The position numbers and the translations under genes are program-made. A stretch of DNA of 64,000 nt from Runella zeae DSM 19591 (GTDB taxonomy: Bacteria; Bacteroidota; Bacteroidia; Cytophagales; Spirosomataceae): the NCBI RefSeq assembly GCF_000423565.1, contig NZ_AUIF01000044.1, forward strand, positions 1-64,000. Direction: 5' to 3'. The stretch's first letter is position 1, and each line of letters begins with the position of its first letter. This document shows, piece by piece, positions 26,319 through 35,827 of this stretch. The notes beneath the pieces are model-generated. The model was not told the DNA's origin and made no database searches. It was given only the letters and a program-made list of their open reading frames with translations.

Positions 26319-27500
26319 ATGAACGAAGACCAAGAGCAACTCAGAAAGTGGCGGCTCATCCTCGGCGGTGACGAAGCCGACGGTACAGGCTACAATCTGA
26401 CTCAAAAAGATATTCAAATCGACAAAGCATTGACGGTATTGTACGATTTTGAGCGAAAACGTCAGTTTAATTACGGAGATAGTAAAAAACAAGGCGGCAG
26501 TGAAGGCTCTAACCCCGGCGTAGCGCGGTGGTTAGGCGATATTCGCAATTTTTTCCCAAACACAGTGGTACAAGTAATGCAAAACGACGCACTTAAGCAG
26601 CCCGAATTGCAACGAAAACTGATGCTAGAACCCGAGATTTTGGAACAAACTACCCCTGACGTACACTTGGTAGCTACGCTGATGGAATTGGGAAAACTCA
26701 TCCCCGAAAAAACCAAGGATACTGCCCGACGCGTAGTCGAAAAAGTAGTGGAGGAATTGATGGCTAAGTTAGAACAAAAAACCATTGCTGCGCTCACGGG
26801 AGCCTTGAACCGCTCCAGTAGAAACCGTCGTCCGCGTCACAACGAAATCGACTGGAATACTACTATTCGCAAAAACCTAAAACACTATCAACCTGAATAT
26901 AAGACCATTATCCCAGAAGTAAGAATCGGCTACGGACGTAAATCAAGGCGATCGCTAAAAGATATTGTGCTCTGCCTCGACCAAAGTGGCTCGATGGGAA
27001 CGTCGGTGGTGTATTCGGGTATTTTTGGTGCAGTAATGGCTTCTCTGCCCAATGTCAAAACCCAGATGGTGGTGTTTGATACCCAAGTAGCCGACCTTAC
27101 CGAAGACCTCAAAGACCCTGTGGATTTACTTTTTGGGGTACAACTAGGCGGAGGAACCGACATCAATTTGGCCCTTCAATATTGCCAGCAAATCATTCGC
27201 CAGCCTGACGATACCATTTTGGTTTTGATAACCGACCTCTACGAAGGTGGCAACCTCGCCGAAATGCGAAAAAGAGCCGTAGCCTTGGTGGAATCAGGGG
27301 TGCAAGTGATTTGTTTGTTGGCGCTCAACGACGACGGAAGTCCTTCTTTTGACGCACAAAATGCCCAGTTTTTCGCCAAACACGAAATTCCAGTTTTTGC
27401 CTGTACGCCTGATATGTTTCCTGATTTGATGGCAGCCGCTATCCAGAAAAAAGATTTGTTTCAATGGGCCGGTGACAATGGCTTAGTATTAAAAGGTTGA
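26319..27500 (+). CDS. VWA-domain protein (YehP-like), MoxR partner
   Basis: A 393-residue protein. Residues 1-200 are a helical region including a long amphipathic helix (RRVVEKVVEELMAKLEQ). Residues about 213-390 are a von Willebrand A domain with an intact MIDAS: D221-x-S223-x-S225 in CLDQSGSMG, T280 in GGGTDINLAL and an Asp in VLITDLYEGG. Metal-binding VWA proteins are the standard adaptors of MoxR ATPases, and E. coli YehP has this layout and length. The start codon follows the previous stop by one base. It ends the operon; three palindromic terminator-like repeats follow directly. Confidence 0.88.
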   Translation: MNEDQEQLRKWRLILGGDEADGTGYNLTQKDIQIDKALTVLYDFERKRQFNYGDSKKQGGSEGSNPGVARWLGDIRNFFPNTVVQVMQNDALKQPELQRKLMLEPEILEQTTPDVHLVATLMELGKLIPEKTKDTARRVVEKVVEELMAKLEQKTIAALTGALNRSSRNRRPRHNEIDWNTTIRKNLKHYQPEYKTIIPEVRIGYGRKSRRSLKDIVLCLDQSGSMGTSVVYSGIFGAVMASLPNVKTQMVVFDTQVADLTEDLKDPVDLLFGVQLGGGTDINLALQYCQQIIRQPDDTILVLITDLYEGGNLAEMRKRAVALVESGVQVICLLALNDDGSPSFDAQNAQFFAKHEIPVFACTPDMFPDLMAAAIQKKDLFQWAGDNGLVLKG

Positions 27501-27681
27501 AAACCCTGCCAACGTTCCCCAAAAAAAACGTTGGCAGGGTTGAGCTTATTCTTTCACAATAAACTCCAACATAAAACCCTGCCAACGTTCCCAAAAAACG
27601 TTGGCAGGGTTAGGCTTATTTTTCATAATAAACTCCATCGTAAAACCCTGCCAACGTTCAAAAAAAAACGTTGGCAGGGTT
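27501..27681. repeat. Three tandem terminator-like palindromes, with copied gene ends between them
   Basis: Three near-identical hairpins (27501-27541, 27573-27611, 27642-27681) share arms AACCCTGCCAACGTT / AACGTTGGCAGGGTT around A-rich loops; their CCC triplets lie 73 and 69 bases apart. The roughly 30-base spacers are degenerate copies of the last codons of the neighbouring minus-strand gene: read on the minus strand they give MLEFIVKE-stop and TMEFIMK, against the real gene end MDEFITKE-stop. So a unit of hairpin plus gene end seems to have been duplicated twice. The array lies between convergent genes and could terminate both. Confidence 0.88.
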
Positions 27682-27684
27682 AGG

Positions 27685-30441
27685 CTATTCTTTTGTAATA
27701 AACTCATCCATATTGAGCATGATATTGGCGACTACTGCCAAAGCCGCCGTTTCGGCGTCCGTATTACACATCCAATCTTCCTGTTTTTTGGGGTCTTTTC
27801 GGAATCGCACCAACGCTTCTTGGTAGAGCTTTTCAAAAATCTGTTGCTTTGAGTGGGGCAAACTGCGCCCTGTCATCCACCAATAGCCTTTTTGTAGGCG
27901 TGAGGGAAGCGTTTTTCCTCCTTCAAACTCCATTCTACGGGCAAACTGCTGCGATATTTCAACAAAAGCCGAATCATTGAGCGTCACCAATGCTTGCAAG
28001 GGAGTATTGGTACGGATACGCCGCGCCAAACATACATCACGCGTGGAGCCATCAAAAGTAAGCATACTCGGATACGGGCTCGACCTTCTGATATAAGTAT
28101 AAATCGCCCGACGATAAGCATCTTCGCCCGAGCTGAGTTGCCACTTCGCACTGCTATATACCGCCTGCCATACACCTTGTGGCTGATAAGGCATTACGGG
28201 TTTGCCGTACATTTTACGACTTAGCAAATTGCTGACAATCAAGGCTTGGTCGCGCACTTGTTCGCCTGAGAGACGTACGCGAGGCCCCCGTGCCAAAAAC
28301 CGATTGGCGGGGTCTTTGGTGCGTAGCTCATCACTCACCCGCGAATCTTGACGGTAAGTAGCCGACATGACGATTTCTTTGAGCAAAGGTTTGAGTTGCC
28401 ATTTAAAATCATTCATAAATTGGTACGACAAAAAGTCCAGCAATTCTTGATGTGTAGGGGCAAAACCTTGCGTTCCCATGTCTTCGAGGGTTTCGACTAG
28501 CCCCACCCCAAACAATTGCTCCCATACTCGATTTACCATCGTACGGGCAGTAAGTGGATTTTGTTTGTCCGTAATCCACTGCGCTAATCCTAGTCGATTG
28601 CGCGGGGCATTTTTGGGAAAAGGATGCAATGATTTAGGCACATCAGGCTCCACGGCTTTGGTGGGCGAAAACATACTCCCTCGCTCAAAAATTCGCGTAG
28701 TGCGCTTCAAATCAGCCGGATTTTCGAGCATAATAGGTACATTTTCAGTTTTAGCCAACAGCAAATCATTGAAGTTTTGCAGCTGTTTCTCATAGCCTTC
28801 TTTGCCTTTTCCGGCCAAATCTTCCTCCAAAAACATCACCCAATTCATCAAACATACATCTTGGGTCTCGGTTTCTAGGTTGGGATTTCGGAAAATAAAA
28901 TGAAGGTCTTTACGCGTATTAAAAGTGGGAAGATTAACCCATTTAAGGAGCGTCAGGCCATTCCAAAAATTCCGCCCTCTTGCCGTATCAAGTTTTACTA
29001 CGGCCAAAGTGGGGCCGTTCAGACTGTCGGTTTTGATTTCAATACTTCCCCCTTTTTGAGCCGTAACATACGAAATTAGCATTCGGGTTTTACCTACTAC
29101 GGGCGCGTTTTTGAGCCGACAGCTCCCGCCATTTTGCATTCCCATATAAGAGCTTGGCTCCGAAGTGCCTTTCTGAAAACTATCAAAATGGTGCGCATAA
29201 ATTCGTGGCTCGACGGTTCGTAGAAAATGCACCACCTGTTCAGATTTCTTTTCCGACACATTGGTTTTAAGCCACGCCGCTAGGTCGTCTAATTTTTTCT
29301 GGTCGTTTTCTTCAAAAAAACGCAAATGCCCCGATTCGTCCATCACATCTTCGTCGCGCGTATTGTTGAAAAACGCCATGTATTTATAAAACTCCTCATG
29401 CTTGAAAGGGTCGTATGGATGACTGTGGCACTGCACACACGCAAAAGTCGTACTATTGAAGGCTACCCAATTGGTACTTACCCGGTCAAATACCGCCGAA
29501 ACCCTAAACTCTTCGTCGTCGGTACCGCCTTCGTCATTGTTCATGGTATTGCGGTGAAAGGCCGTCGCAATCAGTTGATCTTCGGTAGGTTTGGGCAACA
29601 AATCTCCCGCCAATTGTTCGGTGATAAATTGGTCGTAAGGCATATCATTGTTAAACGCCTTGATGACCCAATCCCGATAGCGCCAAATATTGCGCGCATC
29701 GTCTTTTTCATAGCCTTTTGAATCGGCATAGCGGGCCAAATCCAACCACATCGCCGCCCATTTTTCGCCAAAAGCAGGAGATTTGAGCAAAGAATCGACG
29801 AAGGTCTCATAAGCTTTGGGCGACTTATCGTTCAAAAATTGCTTGTATTGTTTTTCGGTAGGGGTAAGTCCTGTCAAATCTAAGCTTACCCTGCGTAATA
29901 AAGTAGCACGGTCGGCCTCGGGGGCGTGTTTGAGTTCTTCTTTTTTGGATTTTTCTTCCACAAAATAATCAATGTCGGTTTTGGCCCAAATACTATCGCC
30001 GGTTAGTTTTTTCCACCAAGAAGGCTTGGGGACTTCTTGTTTTTGAACGGTTTCGTAGGCCCAATGCTTGCCCCATTTTGCGCCCTGATTGACCCAATCG
30101 GTCAAGATTTCTATTTCTTCTTCACTCAGAGGGTCGCCTTTTTTGGGCATTCTTTTGTCGGGGTCAGAGGTGGTAAGGCAAGTGATAAAGGCTGAGGCAT
30201 CCGCATCGCCAGGTACAATGGCAGGCTTTCCTGATTTGGTTTTGGCCAAAGCCTCTTCTTCAAAAAGAAGGCTAAAGCCTCCTGCTTTTTTGACCCCACC
30301 GTGACAAGCCATGCATTTTTTGTTGATAATGGGCTTGACTTGGGTATTAAAATCCACCTCATTGCCACTCAAAGTATGGTAGCCATACCCTAAAACCAGA
30401 GCTGCGGTAGCTATAAGTAAAGCTTTATTTAAGAAAGTCAT
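27685..30441 (-). CDS. PSD1-type protein: cytochrome c, DUF1549 and DUF1553 domains
   Basis: A 918-residue exported protein of the Planctomycete-type PSD1 class. Order: an N-terminal hydrophobic leader, a cytochrome c domain with C43-x-x-C46-H47 (KKCMACHGG), DUF1549 (about 150-360, including LRRVSLDLTGLTP and QCHSHPYDPFKHEEFYKY), a middle beta region, and DUF1553 (about 630-890, including NPLTARTMVNRVWEQLFG and SGEQVRDQAL). The family is heme-containing and of unknown function, linked to complex-polysaccharide use. DUF1501 proteins normally follow such genes; the candidate partner is at 14790-16265. The last codons were copied into the repeat array downstream. The next gene upstream is a GH109-like oxidoreductase 161 bases away. 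Confidence 0.9.
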   Translation of the reverse strand: MTFLNKALLIATAALVLGYGYHTLSGNEVDFNTQVKPIINKKCMACHGGVKKAGGFSLLFEEEALAKTKSGKPAIVPGDADASAFITCLTTSDPDKRMPKKGDPLSEEEIEILTDWVNQGAKWGKHWAYETVQKQEVPKPSWWKKLTGDSIWAKTDIDYFVEEKSKKEELKHAPEADRATLLRRVSLDLTGLTPTEKQYKQFLNDKSPKAYETFVDSLLKSPAFGEKWAAMWLDLARYADSKGYEKDDARNIWRYRDWVIKAFNNDMPYDQFITEQLAGDLLPKPTEDQLIATAFHRNTMNNDEGGTDDEEFRVSAVFDRVSTNWVAFNSTTFACVQCHSHPYDPFKHEEFYKYMAFFNNTRDEDVMDESGHLRFFEENDQKKLDDLAAWLKTNVSEKKSEQVVHFLRTVEPRIYAHHFDSFQKGTSEPSSYMGMQNGGSCRLKNAPVVGKTRMLISYVTAQKGGSIEIKTDSLNGPTLAVVKLDTARGRNFWNGLTLLKWVNLPTFNTRKDLHFIFRNPNLETETQDVCLMNWVMFLEEDLAGKGKEGYEKQLQNFNDLLLAKTENVPIMLENPADLKRTTRIFERGSMFSPTKAVEPDVPKSLHPFPKNAPRNRLGLAQWITDKQNPLTARTMVNRVWEQLFGVGLVETLEDMGTQGFAPTHQELLDFLSYQFMNDFKWQLKPLLKEIVMSATYRQDSRVSDELRTKDPANRFLARGPRVRLSGEQVRDQALIVSNLLSRKMYGKPVMPYQPQGVWQAVYSSAKWQLSSGEDAYRRAIYTYIRRSSPYPSMLTFDGSTRDVCLARRIRTNTPLQALVTLNDSAFVEISQQFARRMEFEGGKTLPSRLQKGYWWMTGRSLPHSKQQIFEKLYQEALVRFRKDPKKQEDWMCNTDAETAALAVVANIMLNMDEFITKE

Positions 30442-30602
30442 GATTTTGGAGGTGTGAGTGTATCTCTAAAAAGTACCAACACAAAGTGCCTATGAAGGTT
30501 GATAAAATTATGAACCACCATAGACACCTCAGATTGTGTACCAATACAACTGTGATTTAACTATAAAACGCAGAAAATCACCAAATTTACCTTTTACAAA
30601 GG

Positions 30603-32006
30603 CTAAACATTTACCAGAATTCCTAATTTACGGTCTTCTTTCCAACGTCCACGGGTAAAATCTGGAAACTTGACAGGCGCGTTGCCGCCTTGAATAGAAA
30701 GAGCAGAAAGTGGCGTCACCGACGACCAAGAGGCCGCATCATATACATCCATATCAAGGGCAGTACCTCGATTGAAGCAATCGATAAGACGATAAATCAA
30801 CACGAAGTCCATACCTCCATGACCGCCGTTTTTCTCGATTTCCTCCTTCATTTTATTCCAAATAGGGTGCTTATATTGCTCCCTCAAAGCCTTGTACTCA
30901 TCTTCTTTCAAGAAACCATGTCCTTGGCCTTTTTTCGAAAATTGGCTTGGGTAGCCCATATGAAAGGCTTTGGTACCTGCAAGCATATTGATACGACTGT
31001 ATGGACGAGCCGTAACTACATCATGCTGTACCAATATTGTACGTCCCAGATGCGTTTTGATGAGGGTATTGTTCATATCACCGTGCTTGAAGCCTTTCTT
31101 TCCATGAAATTCGTTGGAAGGGTCAGTCATGCTAGTAGAATCTTCGCTGAGGCTTGCTTCCAAGCTACTCATCGAGACAAGGTGATTGAAGCGGTCGCCA
31201 CGGTCGATGTTTAGGTACTGAGACACTGGCCCCAAACCGTGCATGGGATAGAGGTTTCCGTCACGGGTCAGATTATGACGGATGCGCCATTGGTTATAAT
31301 AAGTAGTTTTTGAAAACAACAAATCTCTCAAATCGTGAATATACCCGCATTCGGCGTAAGTGAGTGTTCCAAAAACACCTTGTTGAGCCATATTAAGAAG
31401 CCATAATTCTTCGTCGCCATAGCAAACGTTTTCGAGCATCATGCAGTTTTTCTGAGTTTGCTCGGCCGTATTTACCAATTTCCAACAGTCTTCGAGTGTG
31501 TAAGCGGCGGGTACTTCAGTAGCAGCGTGCTTACCTTGCTGCATCGCATAGACACACATCGGTACGTGGTCTTCCCAAGGCGTGGCGATAATGACAAGGT
31601 CGATGTCGTCGCGGCGGCACATTTCTTTCCACGCATCAACTTTAGAATGATAGTAGGCCACATCGTTGACACCTTTTGACTCAAGCCACTGCTTGGTACG
31701 GCTGGTATAACGTTCCTGAATATCGCAAACGGCCACGATTTTGGCCTTCGCACCGCAGGCATGTACAAGCTTGACGTGCCCTGAGCCACGATTACCAACT
31801 CCAATAAAAGCCACTCGCACTTGTGGAATCGGGGGAGTTTTAAGCCCAATCACCGATTTTCCCGCTGGTTTTGGGGCTTCGTTGGCGCGTTGTATTTGGG
31901 CTTCAATAGAATTGTTGTGGGCATTAGAAACAAAAGGCAGCCCTAAAGCTGAACCAATCGCAGCCGTTGCTTTCAGAAATGAACGGCGTTCTAAGAAATT
32001 TTTCAT
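30603..32006 (-). CDS. Gfo/Idh/MocA-family oxidoreductase, GH109-like, Tat-exported
   Basis: A 467-residue protein starting MKNFLERRSFLKATAAIG, with a twin-arginine leader; the longer frame adds only three residues. The NAD-binding Rossmann motif GVGNRGSGHV is near residue 75. The block MHGLGPVSQYLNIDRGDRF and the preceding RHNLTRDGNLYP are typical of GH109 enzymes, which use NAD to cleave alpha-GalNAc from glycans by an elimination mechanism. Related Tat-exported proteins also act as plain dehydrogenases, so substrate is open. Genes nearby for other glycan enzymes fit a GH109-like role. It is followed downstream on the same strand by the PSD1 gene and preceded by the metG terminator. Confidence 0.82.
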   Translation of the reverse strand: MKNFLERRSFLKATAAIGSALGLPFVSNAHNNSIEAQIQRANEAPKPAGKSVIGLKTPPIPQVRVAFIGVGNRGSGHVKLVHACGAKAKIVAVCDIQERYTSRTKQWLESKGVNDVAYYHSKVDAWKEMCRRDDIDLVIIATPWEDHVPMCVYAMQQGKHAATEVPAAYTLEDCWKLVNTAEQTQKNCMMLENVCYGDEELWLLNMAQQGVFGTLTYAECGYIHDLRDLLFSKTTYYNQWRIRHNLTRDGNLYPMHGLGPVSQYLNIDRGDRFNHLVSMSSLEASLSEDSTSMTDPSNEFHGKKGFKHGDMNNTLIKTHLGRTILVQHDVVTARPYSRINMLAGTKAFHMGYPSQFSKKGQGHGFLKEDEYKALREQYKHPIWNKMKEEIEKNGGHGGMDFVLIYRLIDCFNRGTALDMDVYDAASWSSVTPLSALSIQGGNAPVKFPDFTRGRWKEDRKLGILVNV

Positions 32007-32131
32007 GTGTGGCAAAAAAGGTTTGAAAGTTTAGATTGGGTTTGGTACTCAGGTAACAACGATGCTATCGCTGAGACTAAAGTGACAATTATTGCATTGA
32101 GCAAGCAAATTAATAAATTTTTTTAAGAAAT

Positions 32132-32170
32132 AAAAAAAGGGAAATTGGTTTTTAACCAATCCCCCTTTTT
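32132..32170 (-). terminator. Terminator after metG
   Basis: An A-rich left arm ending AAAAAGGG, then ATTGGTT / AACCAAT around a short loop, and a right arm CCCTTTTT form a stem with a small internal mismatch (aa/cc). Lying 37 bases after the metG stop, it probably ends metG transcription; its A/T flanks let it work on either strand. Confidence 0.65.
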
Positions 32171-32206
32171 AGTATATGTAAACTTTAATATAGAGTATGT
32201 TTTCAT

Positions 32207-34261
32207 TTACGAAATTGAAGCACCCGCCCATACTTCTTTATGAGGCTGCAAGAGCGACAAGCTTCCGTCGCGGTCTTCGGCCATCAAAATCATACCATTG
32301 GATTCTTGCCCCATAATTTTGCGAGGTGCGAGATTGGCGATGAACGTCACTTGACGGCCTATCATTTCCTCAGGTGTAAAATGCTTGGCGATACCACTCA
32401 AGATAGTGCGTTTTTCGAAGCCATCATCTACCAAAAACTTCAACAACTTATCACTTTTAGGCACTTTTTCAGCTTCCAAAATAGTCCCAATCCGCAGATC
32501 TAGTTTCGAGAAATCATCAAACTGAACAGTTGGCTTCAAAGCAGGTACCGATTTGGTGGCTAATTCGTTCATTTTCTTTGCGTCGTGTAGTTTCTGAATT
32601 TGTTTTTCAATAACCGAATCTTCAATTTTTTCAAACAATAAAAAAGCTTCTCCAATCACGGCTCCGTCGGGTAGTAAATCAGCCCTGCCCGCGCTCTGCC
32701 ACACGCCTTTGTCATTGGCATTGAGACCTAATTGTTGCTGCAATTTTTCGGCGGTAAAAGGCAAAAATGGTTCAGAAACAATCGACAAATTGGCCGCAAT
32801 TTGCAAAGCAATGTTCATGATGGTATTGACACGCTCAGCGTCGGTTTTGATGACTTGCCAAGGTTGGGTTTCGGCTAGGTATTTGTTGCCAAGACGAGCC
32901 AAATCCATCAACAATGCCAACCCCTCGCGGAAACGATAGTTTTCGACGGCTTCGGCGATTTTGGCAGGAAAATCGGCAAGGCTAGCGAGCGTTTCTTGGT
33001 CAAACTCCGTCAATTCGCCACGCGCCGGCACTTTACCATCGCAATATTTGTGAGTCAACACCACCGCCCGATTGACAAAATTGCCGTATATCGCCACCAA
33101 TTCGCTATTGTTACGGGTCTGAAAATCTTTCCACGTAAACTCACTGTCTTTGGTTTCGGGAGCATTGGCGGTGAGCACATACCGCAGTACATCTTGCTTG
33201 CCAGGGAGTTCTTCCAAATATTCATGCAACCACACCGCCCAATTGCGCGAGGTAGAGATTTTATCTCCTTCCAAGTTCATAAACTCGTTGGCGGGAACAT
33301 TGGAGGGCAAAATATAACTACCTTCGGCCATGAGTGTTGCAGGGAAGATAATGCAATGGAACACGATATTGTCTTTTCCAATAAAGTGTACTAATTCGGT
33401 ATCTTGGTCTTTCCACCAAGTTTCCCAGCCCGCATCAGTGCCATTTTTCTGGATTAACCAATCTTTGGTAGCCGAAATATATCCAATCGGAGCCTCAAAC
33501 CATACATAAAGCACTTTGCCGTCGGTATCGGGTAAGGGGACTTTGATTCCCCAATCTAGGTCACGCGTCATGGCGCGAGGACGCAAGCCTTCTTTGAGCC
33601 ACGATTGGCATTGTCCAAATACATTGGTTTTCCATTCGGTATGGCTACCTACATATTTGTCAATTTCAGGCTGCATTCTATCCAATGGCAAGTACCAGTT
33701 TTTGGTAGATTTCAGTACAGGTTTTGAGCCTGAGAGCGTCGAATGAGGTTCTTTCAATTCCAATGGACTAAGAGCAGTACCGCAGCGCTCGCATTGGTCG
33801 CCATAGGCATTGGGATTAGCACAGACGGGGCAAGTACCGATGATGTAGCGGTCGGCCAAAAACTGCTGCGCTACTTCATCATAATACTGCTCGCTTGTTT
33901 CTTCTACAAAACCGTCTTTGTCGTAAATAGTCTTGAAAAACGCTTGAGAAGTCTCATGATGAACAGGCAAACTAGTTCGAGAATATACGTCAAAAGAAAT
34001 CCCAAAATCGGCAAACGACTGTTTGATTTGGGTGTAGTATTTATCAACTACGGCTTGAGGGGTAAGTCCTTCTTTTTTGGCACGAATCGTAATCGGGACA
34101 CCGTGCTCATCGGTACCACTCACAAAAGCTACCTCTGCGCCTTTAGCTCTTAAATACCGTACATAAATATCGGCAGGAACATAACATCCCGCCAAATGGC
34201 CAATATGAATAGGTCCGTTGGCATAAATCAAGGCCGCCGTGACGGTGTATCTTTTACTCAT
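32207..34261 (-). CDS. metG: Methionine-tRNA ligase
   Basis: A 684-residue class I aminoacyl-tRNA synthetase charging tRNA-Met. The start at 34261 ([11 protein letters not shown]) removes five residues of the longer frame. The HIGH motif is at residues 19-22, a zinc knuckle is formed by [18 protein letters not shown] near residue 145, and the KMSKS loop appears as DKISTSRNW. The last 110 residues are a tRNA-binding OB domain (EMAP/Trbp111-like, [27 protein letters not shown]), as expected for the long form. Upstream lies a 460-base repeat region separating it from smpB. Confidence 0.97.
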   Translation of the reverse strand: MSKRYTVTAALIYANGPIHIGHLAGCYVPADIYVRYLRAKGAEVAFVSGTDEHGVPITIRAKKEGLTPQAVVDKYYTQIKQSFADFGISFDVYSRTSLPVHHETSQAFFKTIYDKDGFVEETSEQYYDEVAQQFLADRYIIGTCPVCANPNAYGDQCERCGTALSPLELKEPHSTLSGSKPVLKSTKNWYLPLDRMQPEIDKYVGSHTEWKTNVFGQCQSWLKEGLRPRAMTRDLDWGIKVPLPDTDGKVLYVWFEAPIGYISATKDWLIQKNGTDAGWETWWKDQDTELVHFIGKDNIVFHCIIFPATLMAEGSYILPSNVPANEFMNLEGDKISTSRNWAVWLHEYLEELPGKQDVLRYVLTANAPETKDSEFTWKDFQTRNNSELVAIYGNFVNRAVVLTHKYCDGKVPARGELTEFDQETLASLADFPAKIAEAVENYRFREGLALLMDLARLGNKYLAETQPWQVIKTDAERVNTIMNIALQIAANLSIVSEPFLPFTAEKLQQQLGLNANDKGVWQSAGRADLLPDGAVIGEAFLLFEKIEDSVIEKQIQKLHDAKKMNELATKSVPALKPTVQFDDFSKLDLRIGTILEAEKVPKSDKLLKFLVDDGFEKRTILSGIAKHFTPEEMIGRQVTFIANLAPRKIMGQESNGMILMAEDRDGSLSLLQPHKEVWAGASIS

Positions 34262-34350
34262 GATGTATTTTATCAAATTTGAGGGGCAAAATTAGTAAAA
34301 TAGTATGGGAATGGAGAATGGAAAATTTTATTAAGAACAACATAATAACG

Positions 34351-34738
34351 GTAGGGGCAGGCCTTGCGTCTGCCCCAGGCCTTGCATTTGTCCCAGGCCT
34401 TGCGTCTGCCCCAGGCCTTGCGTCTGCCCCAAGTCTTGCATTTGCCCCAGGCCTTGCATTTGCCCAGGCCTTGCGTCTGTCCCAAGTCTTGCATTTGTCC
34501 CTACACCTATTGTTATGTCTGCCCCTACCGCATTTTTATTACCATTTTCGGGTAGACACAAATTGGGGCAGACGTGTGGGCAAACGCAAATTGGGGCAGA
34601 CGCGAGGCCTGCCCCTACCGCATTTTTATTACCATTTTTGGGCAAACGCGAGGATTGACCCAAACACATTTTTTTCACCATTGTTGGGCAAACACAAATT
34701 GGGGCAGACGTAGGGGCAGACGCAAGGCCTGCCCCTAC
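34351..34738. repeat. Expanded 18-bp tandem repeat and related palindromes between smpB and metG
   Basis: From 34358 to 34500 there are eight consecutive copies of an 18-base unit, consensus CAGGCCTTGCGTCTGCCC, with variants using CATTTG and one 17-base copy. Downstream come three interrupted relatives and a complete palindrome GTAGGGGCA...TGCCCCTAC (34710-34738) of the same sequence. Each unit is half of that palindrome's core. Open frames on both strands here (for example LASAPGLASAPGLA) are products of the 18-base period, not genes. It occupies most of the smpB-metG space. Confidence 0.85.
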
Positions 34739-34746
34739 GTCTGCCT

Positions 34747-35187
34747 CTACGATTCGTCACGACTGCGTTTGATGTCTCGTTCTTTGATGGTTTCGCGTTT
34801 GTCGTAGAGTTTTTTACCTTTGGCAAGGGCTATATCAATTTTGGCTAAGCCTTTCTCATTGATAAAAAGACGCGTCGGAATAATAGTCAGCCCCTGGTCT
34901 TTGAGTTTAGAAGCCAGTTTTTTGAGTTCGCGCTTTTGCAGTAAAAGCTTGCGGTCACGAGTCGGATTATGATTAGCATATGTACCTTTTTCGTAAGGAG
35001 AAATATGCAAATGATGGACTAACAGCTCCCCATCTTGGAAGATACAGTAAGCATCCGTCAAATTAACTTTTCCTTCACGAATCGATTTGATTTCGGTGCC
35101 TGTCAATACAACGCCTGCCGTGTAAGTCTCCAAAAAAAAGTACTCAAACGAAGCGCGGCGATTACTGATATTAATATTTTTACTCAT
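34747..35187 (-). CDS. smpB: SsrA-binding protein SmpB
   Basis: A 146-residue RNA-binding protein that escorts tmRNA to stalled ribosomes. It begins [25 protein letters not shown], with the family block [24 protein letters not shown] and the end [16 protein letters not shown]; the basic C-terminal tail is intact. It has a -7 element 70 bases upstream. No ssrA gene is visible in the window. Confidence 0.97.
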   Translation of the reverse strand: MSKNINISNRRASFEYFFLETYTAGVVLTGTEIKSIREGKVNLTDAYCIFQDGELLVHHLHISPYEKGTYANHNPTRDRKLLLQKRELKKLASKLKDQGLTIIPTRLFINEKGLAKIDIALAKGKKLYDKRETIKERDIKRSRDES

Positions 35188-35256
35188 TTCTTACCTTCTT
35201 GGTTTACAGGTAAACAGGGGAACGTTTTTGGGTGAAATAGGTTCACAAAAGGGCTG

Positions 35257-35264
35257 CAAAGGTA
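35257..35264 (-). promoter_or_regulatory. Probable -7 element of the smpB promoter
   Basis: On the minus strand this is TACCTTTG, identical to rRNA P1. The base after it is C, as in several Bacteroidota promoters. No good TTG is seen at the expected 19-20 bases upstream, so activator dependence or a weak -33 is possible. Confidence 0.45.
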
Positions 35265-35281
35265 CTAAATTTCAGACACTA

Positions 35282-35827
35282 TTAAGAAGTCGAGGTAGGT
35301 TCGGTCTTTGGCTTTTTTGGTCTAAAAGTAGTATATATATGCTCATCGTATAAGTTTTGTTCTTTACACAACGATTTTTTCAAGATAGCCTCTCTTTCAT
35401 AACCAGCTTTTTGAAGTACTTTCATAGAAGGCAAATTGTAGTCAAATATACCCGCAAATATCCTCTGTACCGGAAACTGTCTGAAAGCGTAAGCGGTCAC
35501 TTCTATGACGGCTTGGGTCATGATACCCTTTCCCCAAAAAGGCTGCCCAAGCCAATATCCAATCTCAGCATTACAACGGTAAATATCTTTGCCCAACACA
35601 ATCCCGATACCTCCCACGGCCTCCCCCGCCACCTCTATCGCAAATACCGTTGGCTGTTTTTCTTTTTCACAAAAGTGTATCCAATCTTGCGCATCTGCGT
35701 GAGTATAAGGATATGGAAATACATCCCTCACGTTGCGCCAAATATCATAGTTATTGGCATATTTTACGAGTGAGGCTTCATCGCCAGGTTGCCAGCGACG
35801 GAGATTAAACACTACCAAATTAGACAT
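35282..35827 (-). CDS. GNAT-family N-acetyltransferase (RimJ/RimL-like)
   Basis: A 181-residue acetyl-CoA-dependent acyltransferase. The acetyl-CoA-binding region is IGYWLGQPFWGKGIMTQAV, with the Q/RxxGxG/A-like core modified to QPFWGKG, followed by VQRIFAGIFDYNLPSMKVLQKAGYEREA, the classic C-terminal GNAT helix-strand. It fits the RimJ/RimL/Ala-acetyltransferase branch (COG1670). Target unknown. It ends 95 bases before smpB on the same strand. Confidence 0.85.
   Translation of the reverse strand: MSNLVVFNLRRWQPGDEASLVKYANNYDIWRNVRDVFPYPYTHADAQDWIHFCEKEKQPTVFAIEVAGEAVGGIGIVLGKDIYRCNAEIGYWLGQPFWGKGIMTQAVIEVTAYAFRQFPVQRIFAGIFDYNLPSMKVLQKAGYEREAILKKSLCKEQNLYDEHIYTTFRPKKPKTEPTSTS

Noticed and set aside
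27501-27681. Possible CRISPR array
   Set aside because: The repeats are self-complementary terminator hairpins, only three, and the spacers are copies of an adjacent gene end, not unrelated sequences. No cas genes are present.
34279-34713. Repetitive reading frames on both strands (for example a 144-codon plus-strand frame with LASAPGLA repeats)
   Set aside because: They follow directly from an 18-base DNA repeat with no stops; composition is protein-unlike and the same DNA reads open in several frames.
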